NCBI RefSeq assembly: GCF_027744825.2
Contig: NC_071347.1
Coordinates: 16,224,501 to 16,288,500, forward strand
DNA from: Synchiropus splendidus
Taxonomy: Eukaryota; Chordata; Actinopteri; Syngnathiformes; Callionymidae
DNA length: 64,000 bases
Direction of reading: 5' to 3'
Below the pieces are notes generated by a model. That model was given only the letters and a program-made list of their open reading frames with translations, was not told where the DNA came from and did no database searches. Of the stretch, positions 25,081 to 38,767 are shown in pieces (position 1 is the stretch's first letter; every line of letters begins with the position of its first letter). The position numbers and the translations under genes were made by a program.

Positions 25081-27775
25081 AGCCCACACATACAGTACAT
25101 GCAGTATCTTCTTAGTGAGGGCTGTCATTGACCTAGATCCACATGATGCTTTCCCCAGCCTCTCACCTAACCATCTAAAACAAATGGCTCAACTTAACCT
25201 TTACACTTAACCAAACTAAAACCCAATGATAATAACTTATAAGTTATTTTGTAGTTTTAACCCTCAAAATGAGGCTTGACAGTGTCCTCACTTTGCAAAA
25301 ATGTCCTCACTCTGTAGATTAAAAACTCATTCAGGTTCTCGCAAAGACAGAAGAACAGGAACACACCCAGTCACACACCAAGGCAAAGGCCAACATTTAT
25401 ATAAGGGCACCTCCTCAAACTCAGCCAAAGCGTTTCCTCATCCCCTGTTTGATTAAAAACATGTCCCTGCATCATTTATATTGCTTTTAATAAACTCTCT
25501 GTTTGAATCAGCAGTTTGCTTAATGTAATTGGGGTCATGCAGACGTGCAAGTAAATAGAGATGAAACGCCAGTTAAACTGTGCTTAACGTTTACTATAAA
25601 TGTACCCCGGGTTGCTTTATAAGACGTCAGTTTAACATGTCTTGATGGATTGAGTTTTTACAACATCTTACCACCGCGCCTGTGTGTGTGTGTGTGTGTG
25701 TGTGTGCGGACATGCAGCATCGCTCTCAAGGTGAAAAACAAATCAGCAGATGCTTATTTTTATAGCTGGGTTTTCCTGTTGTCCCTGTGCAGCGTTCACA
25801 ACTAGAAACTATAAAACTGGATCGAGGTTTTCTGGTTTTCAATATGACATTCAGTGTGCTTTTATCTCGGTTTCTCTAAGTGCTTGGCACGCACATGTAA
25901 ATGGCTGCGGATGCTTCTCCAGAGGGCCGTTCTCTCTCACACCTGTTCCTCCTTCTTTCTTTTTTCAATAGCTGCAGAGAAACTAATAAGCCCACATATT
26001 TGATTTTCGCCGGACAACGCTCCCTGACTGGTGCCTTTGATAAACCCATCACCATGGCGATCTGATAGGTGTTGCTGCAGAGCCAGAACAATAATCAACA
26101 CAGCACCCTGTGAATTATCACACTTACACAAAGCCATAAAATCTGCTCGAGCATCTTGTCAACGTCTTACCAATTTATTTATTATTATTTTTTATGATGA
26201 TTTGCAACAATCATTTCCAGTCTTTTCACACAGAGAAGATAAATAAGGGCAGATTTCTTGTTCTGCAGGACACTGTGAAAACAGTGTTTCACAATGCTTA
26301 GCGTGAAAAATTGTTAATTTATGCACGCTCCGTACCTGTGATGTATTACTCTCTCACAATGGAGTTTTGCAGAATTTATTACGGTCATATTGCATCCGAG
26401 CTGCGTTCCCAAATTGTGGTGGTGTCGCTGCTCTGAACAAGGCCTTGAACACACAAACAGTTTTAATAAAGGCCTCCAAAAACGCCGTTTCAGGACATGT
26501 CTGCGTCAACACAAGATGTAGTACACAAGAAGCCCAGTAGGTGACGCTGCTCTCTCGAACACTGGAGGATTGTACACCACCTGGGACAACGTTTTTTGGC
26601 GAAACTGGACTTTGGTGAGATGTGAACACAAACAAACCAGACTTCCACCCGAAGCTTAGTCCATCTAGGAGGCCTCTAACGTTGGCATGTTCCTACACGG
26701 AATTTTGAACCGGCATCCGTGAAAGGCCTATAGGAGGGTTGGATTTCGGGCTAGGATGCTCCCAGCAAGGGGGGAGGGTGATTTTTGACTCTCTGGACAA
26801 ACAACAATCTCTACTATGACAGTGTATTTGAATCTTAGTCAGCCAAACCGCCATATTCATATGTTACTTTATCGTTTACAATGTGCATTTGAAGACTCGC
26901 TGTGTTGGTTGAATGTATCACTGGTGCCATGTATTGTCATGGCAACAGCATCTGCAAAGTTGCAGGGTTAAACTCCAGACTTTCTCAAATGACTCTCCAT
27001 CCAAATGGCCCTTCTTGTCCGAACTTTCGTCGGACTGTCCTTAAAGGTTGCAGCCGACAAATGACAAGTCGGCAAATGTGTTGCATTACTAGGCTCCCTT
27101 TCTGTCAACATCACGCTCAACCGTTCAAAGTCTGATCCGATGATGTGGATGTGTCGGCCACGACAAAATCGGGGGGAAATCGCGCTGATATTGTGCAATC
27201 TGACTTGGCCATTGGAGAATTTCGAATTTCACTCTTATGCATATCCAATACACCTAACTGTTGATAGCCATTATCAAGCATAGGGCTGAAGAACTGACAG
27301 TCTCTTATATCCCTACAGTATTTAAAGACAAGCTGTTGTTTAAGTATATGCTCTTCATCGTTTCTATTTTTTCATCTCTAAGTACAGAGTCATTCAACAA
27401 AGCTTGGCAGATCAGTCTGGCTGATATAAGGATCCATGGCTCCCTAAAGCAGAGAGCGACTTGGCCCTGCTGTAAGAAAAAACAAACACAGAAACATGGC
27501 AACTCTTCAGAGCAGAATGCACATAATTTTAGCCAGTGAACACAAACTATTCTAGGTAATCATACACAAACATCACCAGCTGGACTCCAGATACTGCCAT
27601 GGCTCTTACCGTCTCATGGATTATACATTCGCATTTGTTTGCTATCGATTTAGCGTGGGAAGATAATGTGGGAGCGCAGCCGTGCATGTATATAAAATGT
27701 TCCTGATTTGTTTCAAAGTTATCTTGAGCCAAGATGGCAATAGTATTTCAGTAAATGATAGGACAAACCTACAGA
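25081..27775. other. non-coding stretch
   Basis: Mostly unique sequence with one TG microsatellite. AT-rich stretches such as 25440-25580 look low in repeats and could hold conserved non-coding sequence, which cannot be judged from one genome. Confidence 0.5.
25679..25706. repeat. (TG)n microsatellite
   Basis: About 14 TG units. Confidence 0.9.
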
Positions 27776-28604
27776 GCCCTGGAAGTGACATGCATGTGCT
27801 TATTTTTTGGGATATTGCATGCATGACTTCCAATATAACAATTATGTGGAGATAATTTTTATCTGGTGATAATTTGTATCTCAAGATAACAGTTATCTCG
27901 AGATAATTTTTATCTCAAGATACAATCGTAAATGTCAGCGCATGCGTAGCTGCCCCTCTGGCAAAGCATTCTGTATACGTCCTTCTGGATCCACTATGTC
28001 TCAGGCTTCGTAACTGTTTGTCAGTCAGTGTGTTTTTAAGACTCTGATCAAGTGCCTTCTACTGAGAGTAATACCATATGTGGCTAAGCTATACGTATTA
28101 CGCGTCCCTGGAAGTGATATGCATGACTTTAGTTTTTTTATCCCCAGATAAAAATGATCTCGAGATACAAATTATCACGAGATAAAAATTTTTTTGAGAT
28201 AACAGTTATCTTAAGATAAAAATTATGTCAAGATAGCTGTTAAAAAAAATAAAAAAATTAAGTCATGCATGTCAATTCCAATGCGTATTCCTTAGCTGCA
28301 TATGGTAGTATTTTGAGTAGAAGGCAGAGTGTTACAAACGCATTGACTTGCAGACTGTGAATGACAACGTTGACCAACAGTTATGAAGCCATTGTGGTTA
28401 AAGGATGATGTATACAAAATGTTTTGCCAGAGAGGCAGTTAAGCATGTGCTAACATTTACGATTGTATCTTGAGATAAAAATTATCTCGAGATACTAATT
28501 CTCACAAGATAAAAAATATCTCAAGATAACTGTTATCTCGGGAAAAAAAAAAAAAAAAAAGTCTTATATGCATATCACATCCCAAAAAATGTCACTTCCA
28601 GGCC
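27776..28604. repeat. nested fold-back element rich in TATCTCGAGATA motifs
   Basis: The left end cctggaagtgacat and right end atgtcacttccagg are inverted. The arms stay complementary inward through tatctcaagatacaatcgta / tacgattgtatcttgagata and ctctggcaaagcattctgta / tacaaaatgttttgccagag to a centre near 28190. The centre (28106-28281) is itself a palindrome that starts and ends with the same tggaagtgatatgcatgact type of sequence. No coding capacity. Confidence 0.88.
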
Positions 28605-31404
28605 TCCGTACAAACCCCTTCAACACCCAATTATTTATTGTTGATCAGTAAAAAAATACCACCGTCTCTCGCACGACAGTGAAAGTCCCATAATGAATGG
28701 CAACAGCTTCTACCAAATGCTGAAAGTATTCCTCAATAGTGGCTTGTTTACTAAATGAAAATGCAACTATAGCTCAGACAAAGGTGCACCAATAGTGTTT
28801 ACTGAAATATTCATAGGTGCAGTCTCGCCAATATTTACAGAGCCACTTCAGTAGTCGCTGAGTGAAACTGTAGCTCGTGATTCATGATAGAGGCTGGTTG
28901 TATACAGTTCCCTACTTCATGATTACTGTACGTGCTGTTTGTTTTGCCTGCTTGTTTTCTCATGGTATGTATTGGAAGAAGAGTGTTCGATATTCAACCA
29001 AGGAAATTACAGCGCACGTTCCCCTTGGGTCAAAAAAAAAAAAGATAATAAAAATGAAGTCCCTTCACAATGGTTATGTGTCATGACACATGGCAGGGAG
29101 GGATGCTTTTTCTCCGACTGTTGTTATCCTGCAACAAACCGCTAGGCATCCCATCAAGGATAACATCAGTGAGTAAATATGTGACTTGAAGAGAGAAAAC
29201 ATAATCCTTGAGCTTGACGCTGAAGAGGCTTGATGACTTTGGTTGCTGTGTGAATTTTTTGTGTGAGTGGGGGATGTGAGTTGTCCCCCTGGAGATGCGA
29301 AGGGGACATCAGAAAGCAGAGTGGCTGTCATCTTGCATCTGTCCCCTCCATCCCCTTCCCTTGTCATCGACAATTGGATCACATATAATGACTCTCTAAG
29401 GGACCCTTTACAGGAATGTGGTCATTACGCAGATATGGTGGGAAAGACGCAAACACCGGTACCAATATGCAACGATATAAAAAAAATCTGCCTCTAGTGC
29501 GTGTAATGCAGCGCATCATTTCCCTACCCTCGACCTCTGCCCATTGGAGAAGGAGCAGAGTAGACTATTCAATCAATTTTGGCAGATAAGAAAACGCTAT
29601 AGCTCATTATTTCCATACAGTGCACCTCTCCCGTCTTAAACATCTGAACTCTGCGTGCTGGGTGTGGCTGAAATTCAGAAAAATTCATGAAGTGTCCGCT
29701 CAAGCAAAATAAACACTCTGCTCGAGCATTGATGCCACAGACACCAGGAGTCTGTGGCAGAAGTGGGAATAAAGAGGGATAAAATTGAAAGATATGAAGC
29801 AAGTCATCCTCACTCCCATGGCGTAATGCAGGTGGACGTGTGTGCACTATAGTGAAGAAAAAGGCAGCCTGTGACTTGTCACTAAAACGCACTGCTGTTT
29901 CATAGACTTTAAATAGCAGTTTGTCACGGTATTAAACATAGAATGAATGGAGCGCCATTCCATAAGTTAGCCTTACTCCAACCTCTGTTGTATGTCATTT
30001 AAACTCACAGTTAGTTTTAAAAGCAGCCAAAGATACAAAAGCTGTTTCTAACAACTGGTCAGTAGAGTCCACTAGGGCGTTGCCCCACCGCTCACCAAAG
30101 TATGTTGAAGACATTAGAAAATGAATAAAGATAAATGTGTTGCTAAGAAAAATATTATACAGTTAATACGTTGTTCCATTGCATTTAATGTCGAATCATT
30201 GATGTCTTCCTGTGTAAGGGCGAACTTATCTCTACCATTTGCTCTAGTCAAAGCCCTGCATTCGCAAAAGCTGGTAGTGCAATACACAGGGCCATGTTCG
30301 GGGGCCCTGACTTGCACCCAGAACTGAGTAGGATTTACATATTTCTACTGGCCCGCCTTGCTGCCTTGCCTCACAACTCAGCCGTGGTGTCACATGTGAC
30401 TGAAAGACAGGTAGTCGCTGGAGTTGGAGACAAAAATAAAAAATGAACGAAGTGTTCACACACTTAAGAATAGTCGGGCTGTCTTTGTCCGATTTTGCTC
30501 CTTCCCAACCGGAGATGTCTGGGGTTTGCTCAGAGTGAATTTGTCCCGATCATCAGCTCAGAAAGCAGTTTGGGCAGACAATTCCAAATTTCTAAACCGG
30601 TTCAATACTTATGTGAGGCAGAGTTTATCGTTCCAGACTTGAACTGTGACATGTAGCCAATTGAAGTGATCCAACAGAGAAATATCGATGCGAGGGCACT
30701 TGCGAGGTACTGTACGATTTCCATTTTGGGAGTTGCTTTTTCCACTCGTGATAATCTTCCCATTTTTCAAGACATGACGTGACATTCCTGGCTTGGAAAA
30801 CAAGCTTCGCAATTGGTACTGGGTCAGAATGGTTTTGCTCGTGCTGTGATTACCAGGACACCACCATAAACATACCGATCAAAACCAGATGTTTTATGTT
30901 TGAAAGTCCTCATCTGTACTTTGTTTTTCACTCATACTTGATAACTTATCACTTAATCTCACTCTAGAAGAGAAACAATTTGTAAAACTGCAAAAAGACG
31001 TGACGGAAGACATTGCTATAAATAAGTCGGGAAATGAGTCTGCTCCAGAAATCTGACACAAGTGTGCACAAAACATGTGGGTGCTATACCCACTAACTTA
31101 GATGTTGGGCAGACACCGATGGTAGCATTCTGTTTTGCACCAGCGTTGAACTCTGACCCCAGGCAATTGATGTAAGTGGTATGAGGACTGATATAAAGCT
31201 GTCGGGCTTGCTGCTCATCAACAGGCGAGCACTCCACAATTAAAGGATTTCACTGCTACGGTCTCGTGGCCCATCCACTAATCCTGGCTGTTATTAGAAA
31301 GGTCACCGACTGTAGGACACACAGTGGTGCTGAACAGGTGCCATTTGTTGGATACAAAACCTTTTTTAAATCCGTGTCTGTGTTTCGGGGTTGGTAGCGT
31401 GACA
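28605..31404. other. non-coding, nothing recognised
   Basis: Unique-looking sequence between the fold-back element and the GATA array. No exon signal was recognised. Confidence 0.55.
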
Positions 31405-31412
31405 AAGATAGA

Positions 31413-31482
<70 letters not shown>

Positions 31483-31574
31483 CTTTCACGCTTTGATAGA
31501 TAGATAGATAGATAGACAGACAGATAGATAGATAGACAGACAGACCAACCGACCGACCGACCGACCGACCAACC

Positions 31575-31622
<48 letters not shown>

Positions 31623-31624
31623 GG

Positions 31625-31674
<50 letters not shown>

Positions 31675-31772
31675 GATACTTTCACGCTTTGATAGATAGA
31701 TAGATAGATAGACAGACAGACCAACCGACCGACCGACCGACCGACAGACAGACAGACAGACAGACAGACAGG

Positions 31773-31804
<32 letters not shown>

Positions 31805-31831
31805 AACAGACAGACAGACAGACAGACAGAC

Positions 31832-31921
<90 letters not shown>
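31405..31921. repeat. GATA/GACA/GACC compound microsatellite
   Basis: A tetranucleotide array alternating GATA, GACA and GACC/AACC blocks. A non-repeat island tactttcacgctttgataga occurs at about 31481 and again 196 bp later, showing a higher-order duplication. Frames across it (poly-YLSI or CLSV) are not genes. Confidence 0.95.
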
Positions 31922-34900
31922 GTTTATTAGCAGGTTTCTGGTTTGTGTGTATGCATTACTTCTGCTTCAAGCTTTGTAGCGATCGTCATTCATCTTCTCA
32001 CTCAAGCTCCTTTCAACTGTTGCTGAAAAGTTGCAGCTTGCGCCTCCAGCAATGCCGTGCCACTTGCACTTGAGTTTTATAGTCTTGCTTTTATTATACA
32101 CCTCCCCATAAGGCAGCCCTCGGAGATGATGACACCCCAGACACCTATTTAAAGGGCTTGGCACGCTGCAGATGACGGAGGCAGGGCAGTAGCATGTTGT
32201 CAACTGCAGGCCCGGTCACTCTTTATGGGCTGTTTGAGCTCTTGATCCGCAGGGACGGTCCTGCTGCGCGGGCGCAACATAACGCCCCAGTGGCAGACGG
32301 CAAAATGAACAAAAATAAATCCTAATGAACCTTTTAAGGCCCTGTGTCCGTCCGCTGGCTATAAGCAGCATGTGTAAGGAGATAATGTGCGGGGACAAGG
32401 GGAGAAGTGGTCTGCCAGAAGAGACAATGAGAACGGACGTACCCGCTGTCGCTGCTTGCTAAAATCTGCTGATCATCCGCTGAGGTGACACACGCTGAAG
32501 AGGTGAAAGGATGCGAGTCCAATCCTCAGAGAGCAAGTCGGAGTGGGTCTAAGCACAGAGTCGCCAAAATCTCGCCCTCCTTTTAATGATCATTGAATCA
32601 AAGCAAAACAAGATTTATCGCCCGTCCAAATAAATGAATGAAAGCCTCTTTATTCTCTTTGTGCGGCCGGGAGCGAAACACACTTCCTGTATTGACTGTG
32701 TTCTCAAATGTCGCATCAGTAATGTAGCTCTTTATCTATTGTTACAGCGTCAGTGTTACTTTGTGTTTTATTGTCAGGGCAGAGAGAAAGAACACGTCCA
32801 AAGCAGAGGTGTTAGAAAGTAATGATTTTCTGTACGTTTTAATGGAACTCATGATGAGGAAATCCTGCATTTGGCAGGAAAACTTTTTTTGAAGGACACA
32901 ACAGGCGATGCTGAGCGCCACAAGTCATGAAAGCCTTCAGTTCGCCATCTGTCATTTAAAGTTAACCTAGCAGCACCAGGTTCTGTCGGAATAATGTAGG
33001 CTTTTGAGGGGTTCCTGGTTTTCAATTCAGCATTTGACTCCGTCAGATTACCCACTCAAATTGAAATCCCCTACCTGTCATCCTCCTGGCTCCTCTGGAA
33101 TTCCACCCTTGACACTGAGGTAGCTATTATCTCCGCCAGTTTTCCACCGACAGACATGATACCCAGATAATTATATATATTAGCATAATTTCATTCTCAG
33201 TCCAGCCCCCTGTCTTTTGCGGAACAAAACAAGTCCAGTGGTATTTAGATTTCATCAAATAAAATCTTCTGGCTAGACCCCAACCCTCGTGGGAAAATGA
33301 ATTAAGTCCTATTTTCCTTCAATTGTTACCTCTCTATTGCTTTCTCACTTCATTGCATGACAGAATCTTTTCATCAGGCGAGAACAGTGAGGGGGGGGAA
33401 CAGTGGCAGCTTCACCTCAGGCGCACTCCTGCCACCTCTCTCAGCGAACATGTGGACGGCCTCATTGAAAGGGGGCACACACAAGAGGCTGCGGAGGGGA
33501 TAGGTAATTTCTGCTGTCTCACCTCACCGCTTTCTTCATTCTCCTTTGATTAGCTCCAATAATGTATCTCAGACTTTCTCAGCTGTTGAAAGGAGCAAGG
33601 ATGGAGAGTAAATGTGAAGTCGAGCGGAGGGTGGGTGTTGAAGATGTCCCCTCCCTCACTGATCTTCCAAACCATTAATCTCGCTGGAGATTCTGTAAGA
33701 AATTGTTTCTTTCTATGTAGACAACATGAGAAATATTGTCAGACTTTGGTCATCTGGATTAGCTTTAGGAAATGTAACTTCTTGAATATGTGTGTGTTTC
33801 ATCTGAGATATATGATCGGATCATTGAGGACATGAAAATGTTTTGAGCTTTGGTTTGGATGTTCGCATTGACATTGACTATAAAAAACAAGTATGACAGT
33901 GGGACATCTCACGCGGAGAACGACCTTGAGACCCAGACAGTGCATACAAGAGGAGAGGAAAGGCAGTCTGTTAGAGATCGTGGTACGTAGTGAATGGGGA
34001 AGCGGTTCATGGATGTGCGAATTGAGATGGGCGGTAGTCGAGTTGTGACAGACAATTTTTTGCAGCTGCACAGATCCCTAGTGGTGCTTGAGCACCAGCC
34101 CTTCATCCCTGCATGAGAAAAGTGACCCTTCCAAAGTCGAGGACAGATGTGACTCGACAACTTTTCACTTTAATGTCAATTCAGTATGCACTCAGCTGGT
34201 GACAAATCTTATGCAAAAGCGCTCTAAATGCTGCAGATGAAGAACAGATTTTTTTTTTTCTGAAATATACTCTTTAAAGTTGATTATTTCAGTAAAGAAC
34301 AATAATAGATTTTTGTGACGTGTGTCCTTTCTTTTGGCCTGAGCACCAGCCCTGCCAAGACGTCGATTGCTGGTTGTTCATTTCATCCGTATTTCTGCGA
34401 GTTTCCACAAATCTTACTGATGGCAGTACCACCATAAACCGTGGGGGGCAGTGTTGCTGTTACTATCCGATTCGTAGCTCTAATGAGACACGAAGAAGAC
34501 ATAACAATGAAAATTCTCCACCAGTCGCAAAATATTTAGCCGCCTCACCGACGACTGAGTCCTACACCGCTGCCTCTGTTTCTTTTTTTTATGCAAGAGG
34601 TTGGTTATAAATACTTCTTCCACAGTTGGCATGTTGGTTTTGGAGTTTCAGTGTGGGCTGCACCCCCATTGGATATATTGGTGAACAGCAATAGCAATGC
34701 ATGGAAGGACAGGTACAATTTCGTATGTAAATGGACGATAGCTGGGCCTTAAGACAACCACTCGCAACCACTCTAGTTGACTTTAACTTAAAGATTGCTG
34801 CATTATATTTCCAACAATTACTATTAAAACAGGAGAGATGGAAAGTGCGTATGGCAGTTATAAAAAGTGGGGGGAAGGTTTCTTGTCTTGCTCAAGGGGT

Positions 34901-36424
34901 TGCCATCCGCCCACATCCCCCCCTCAACTTGAGTACTGGTGATGGGAGGTGGAGGAGGCTGACTTGTGGCTCCAGCTGAGGCTGTCGACAAAGTAGGAAA
35001 AGAAGAAGTGATATATATCTATATAAGTATGTTCAAAACATGATACTCTATGGGATGAGAGGAAGAGATGGAGAGAATGGAGTAGAAACAGGACAAATAA
35101 AATACAACCACATCAACAAAGGTAGTTCACAAGAATAAAAATATGGAACAAAAGCTGCCGTGCAAACCAGGTAAAATACAAAATGATAGTTTGAAATGAA
35201 ATAAAAATGAAAAGCGACAGCTGGACCGCCAGTCCTCCAATAACTAGCTCTTCCACAGAAACCACAATCATTGTCATTAAATACATATACATACTTATTA
35301 CAGTGTCATGTTGATTTAGTCAAACAAGAAGATGTGTTTATGCTACAATATAATACATAAAATGAAGTCAAACATACTGCCATATGCTCTGGCTCATTGA
35401 CAGTCACCGCTCAATTCCAGATTGTTTTGTGTATTCTACCGTGGGAGGTGTGGAGTGACGGTTTGACGTCTTAGTTGTGAGACAACGCTCAAAATTATTT
35501 GCATTACTGTCATGTAAATTATATTTAATTGCCCAGCAAAAACTTTATTATCATTTACGAATGCAACTCCATGCCAAGTCAGCTCAGAATGACTGGTATA
35601 TAATCATCGCAGCTATAATACCGAGTCAGCAGGAGAGCAGCATATACTAACAAACTAGGCAGCAATTTTTAGAAAAAGTTTTGCAGCTAATTCTCTACAA
35701 AATGACCTCCCGTCTCAGTGCTACACACGCGGCTAACTGACAAAAGACATTTGAAACCTTGTGTTTCTGTGTTGTTCAATTCGACGTGTCACTTCGCAGC
35801 ATGACAAGCAAAAAGACGGGGTAAAGAGATTCAAGTCCGATGACTGGAGGACAATATGTACTAAAACACATTTGACACGCACGATGTCCACAGGACAGAA
35901 CGTGGATGTCAGGCACTGCCTCTTTCCCTTAGCTCACACAAAAGCTTGTGACATGTTCATTAAGCAGCAGGGATCCCATTACTGTGCTCTACGGCGTCTT
36001 CGTCACAATGCTCGCACATAATTAGTTACACATGCAGCCTCAGGAATACGAATTGTTGCTCTCCTGCCCTCACCGCTCTTCCACCGTTATTTATAGCCCC
36101 TAACATAAGCCTCTTTTGCTGTCATTTATTTGCTCTGCAGGTGGCACCACACTTTAGTCTGTCAAAGTTGTTTGGGACCAAATCTTTCAAATTAGAATTG
36201 AAGTGATCCCGCTGCGAGCCTTAAAACTGCGAAAACAAAAGTGTCAGATGACGATCGGGAAAGGTGTTGGGAAAGCTGCGAGGGTCGACGCGAGCAATCA
36301 TGAGAAACAAAAGTTGCACTTGGATGTCCCCCGAGTCCTTTTATTACCGAATTACGTTCACGCGTTCATGGCTGACGGCTCATTCAAAACCCATCACTGC
36401 TGTTAGTGGATAATTGTGTACCTG
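31922..36424. other. non-coding, nothing recognised
   Basis: Unique-looking sequence without nameable repeats or coding exons. Confidence 0.55.
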
Positions 36425-37223
36425 ACCTTTAGCTCTTGCCGCGTGAGTTTAGGCAGCAGAAGCTAGGATCCGTTGTTTAGCACGTGTCATGTCTGCGCTT
36501 TGTTTGACTGTTTTGTCATTGGCTGTTCCATGTTTTCTCATACTTTTATTTTGGTTACTTCCGGTTGTTCTTGCGTTTCCTTTTCCTTCTTTCCCTCCAG
36601 CTTTCCGAGCGGTACAGCTGGCGTGCATTCAAGGCTTCCACGGATATCAACCCCTCGACGCCAGATTGTGTCGCCAGATGGTTTCTTCACGTTCCTCATG
36701 GTAAACTCTTCCAAGACTATAAACTCTCTTGTTGCATTCCCTCCAATTCTCTAAACCCTGTGCGCGCTTGAATTCCATTTCAGCCTTAGTTCCTTGTTCT
36801 TCCCTGCTCCGTTTCTGTTTCACCTTCCTCCGTTGCTATTTTACCCGCATGTGAGCGTAGAGCTCACTTTTCATTTCTCATTGACATTGTTATATCCTCG
36901 TGTGTGTGTTTTCCACCACCTTGTGACTTATCTTCGAGTGTGTTTGCGTTCTCAGCTTGTATCTAATTCGCCTTCTTTCTGTTTCAGGTTCTTCCCCAGC
37001 CCTTAGGTGTAGTTCCCGGTCCACATTCGGGTTCCGGCGCCTTTTGTTCCCCTTACTTGTTCAACTGTATATTATCTTGTTATTGTTTATTAAATTCTTA
37101 AATTACTCTCACCTTCTGTTGACTAGTACACTTTGCACTTGGGTCCAACCTTGAGTAGCCATGACACCTTTAGCTCCTGCCACATGAGTTTAGGCAGCAG
37201 AAGCTAGGATCCAGTATTTAGCA
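36425..37223. repeat. 682-bp TGTCATG...CATGACA interval between 58-bp direct repeats
   Basis: Direct repeats at 36425-36482 and 37166-37223 share 52 of 58 positions (both contain gagtttaggcagcagaagct). The interval between them starts gtgtcatg (36484) and ends catgacac (37160-37167), an 8-bp inverted pair. It is pyrimidine-rich with ATTAAA at 37089-37094. It resembles an LTR-like or unclassified non-autonomous element, but no coding domain is present. Confidence 0.7.
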
Positions 37224-38266
37224 GAGACCAAATGTTTGCCACGATTGCCCTGAAATGAGGCAATGCCTATCAGGTATTCTTCACTGGTCCCACTTTGATT
37301 CCACAAGTGATTCGCAAAATCTGTGGAGAAATTTCAGGCTTGAAATGAAATGAAAGGTGAAACAAGAGAAGTTCTTTTGAAGCTACCTGCTATGTGGGTT
37401 TCTGACATAAAGACCAATCTAGTCTGTCTGTGCAAGCAAACAGAGGCGTCAATATTTTCTTATGTCAACTTTGTGCTATTTTGTTGCTGTGATTTATAGA
37501 ACTGAGGTGAAAGCAGAGATCCGACGGTCCCTGAAGATCACGTCTATTTTTCTGACAGCGCACAGGAATGATTTCCTCAGATAACGGCCCAGATGAACCA
37601 GAACAGAGCGGATAGCTTGGGGCTAGTGATCCATTTTTAAATCAACTTGTACAAACATGTTCCAACTGTGCTTCATAAGTCATTGAGTGGAACAACAGAA
37701 TCCTTGTCTCGATAGCTTGTTTGTTGACATGTAATTAAAGCAATGACAAATGGTCAAAATACAGTGCGGCGGTAAAGTATTTTGATATGCAGACGCTCAG
37801 CCAGGTCAATCGATACCAGGATCTCCTGAGAGGGGGGCTGGATGGAGGGTGGCTGTCTGCTTCAATTTGCTGCTGCTGGATAGAACGTAGAGTGTGGGAT
37901 GGATTTGAGGTGAGAGATCATTTTTGATGGTTATGTAACATGCTAGTTTCTATCTTTTGAGAAAATACTTTTCAAGCTCGTGTGCTCCGATTATATTTCA
38001 GAAAATTCTAATACTGCAGATACGGCAGATTTACTTCTGTACAGCATATGAGTTTAATTTGCTCAACTGTCACCCCTCAAAAGCATCATTTTCATTTTCT
38101 TCTGCATTCCCTATTAGAGTTGTACCCTAAGCCATATTCATGCGGTCGGCAACTTATGACCAGCGTGACACTCAGTTGCTTCTGTGGGTTCAATGCACCT
38201 CAAGTTATGTTAAAACCACTATGTTCTAACTCAATGAAAAAAAAAACTCATTGAGACACTCATAGG

Positions 38267-38411
38267 TAGTAGTGGGCTTATGGGGCTTCATGAAACAATG
38301 TGCTCATTTTCACCGTCCACTAGATGGCACTCTCTACACTAAAATCTTTGGGTTTGGACAGTTACTTCAGTGAAAGCTCACATCATTTTAAGTCGAGAAC
38401 AGCATCTGCTA
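38267..38411 (+). mobile_element. hAT-like MITE, copy 5, right terminus deleted
   Basis: Left terminus tagtagtgggcttatggggc; interior intact up to agcatctgcta. The right subterminal repeat is missing. Flanking octamers ctcatagg (38259-38266) and ctcataga (38412-38419) agree at seven of eight positions, so the element still sits between its target duplications. Confidence 0.8.
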
Positions 38412-38582
38412 CTCATAGATCAATGTACCAATTTACCGGTATGTGTTTTTTGATTCCCAATCTCCTGCTTATTTTTTTCACGATGGCAATCTAAAGACTG
38501 CAATCGGATGCTTCGGGACACTCTGGAGGACTTCAGGGAGTTGTTTTTGGACTCAGTAAGAAATTTGCCCCATACACACAGC

Positions 38583-38767
38583 TAGTTACGGGCTGATGAG
38601 GCTTCATGAAACAGTGCCCTCACTATAAGTACTCAGTAGATGGCGCTGTTGGTTTAAAAATGATGAGTGGTTGTTAAAATGTCCAAATATTTTAGAGCAG
38701 AGAGTGCCATCTAGTGGGCTCTGAAAATGATGACACTGTTTCATGAAGCCTCAGAAGCACATCACTG
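38583..38767 (-). mobile_element. hAT-like MITE, copy 6
   Basis: Left terminus tagttacgggctgatgaggc, right terminus ending catcactg. Target duplications cacacagc (38575-38582) and gacacagc (38768-38775) agree at seven of eight positions. It lies 171 bp from copy 5, in the opposite orientation. Confidence 0.88.

Noticed and set aside
24799..25128. His/Thr and Cys/Val repeat frames
   Set aside because: Translation of (CA)n blocks.
31278..31724. Tyr/Leu/Ser/Ile-repeat frame of 148 codons
   Set aside because: Translation of the GATA/GACA array.
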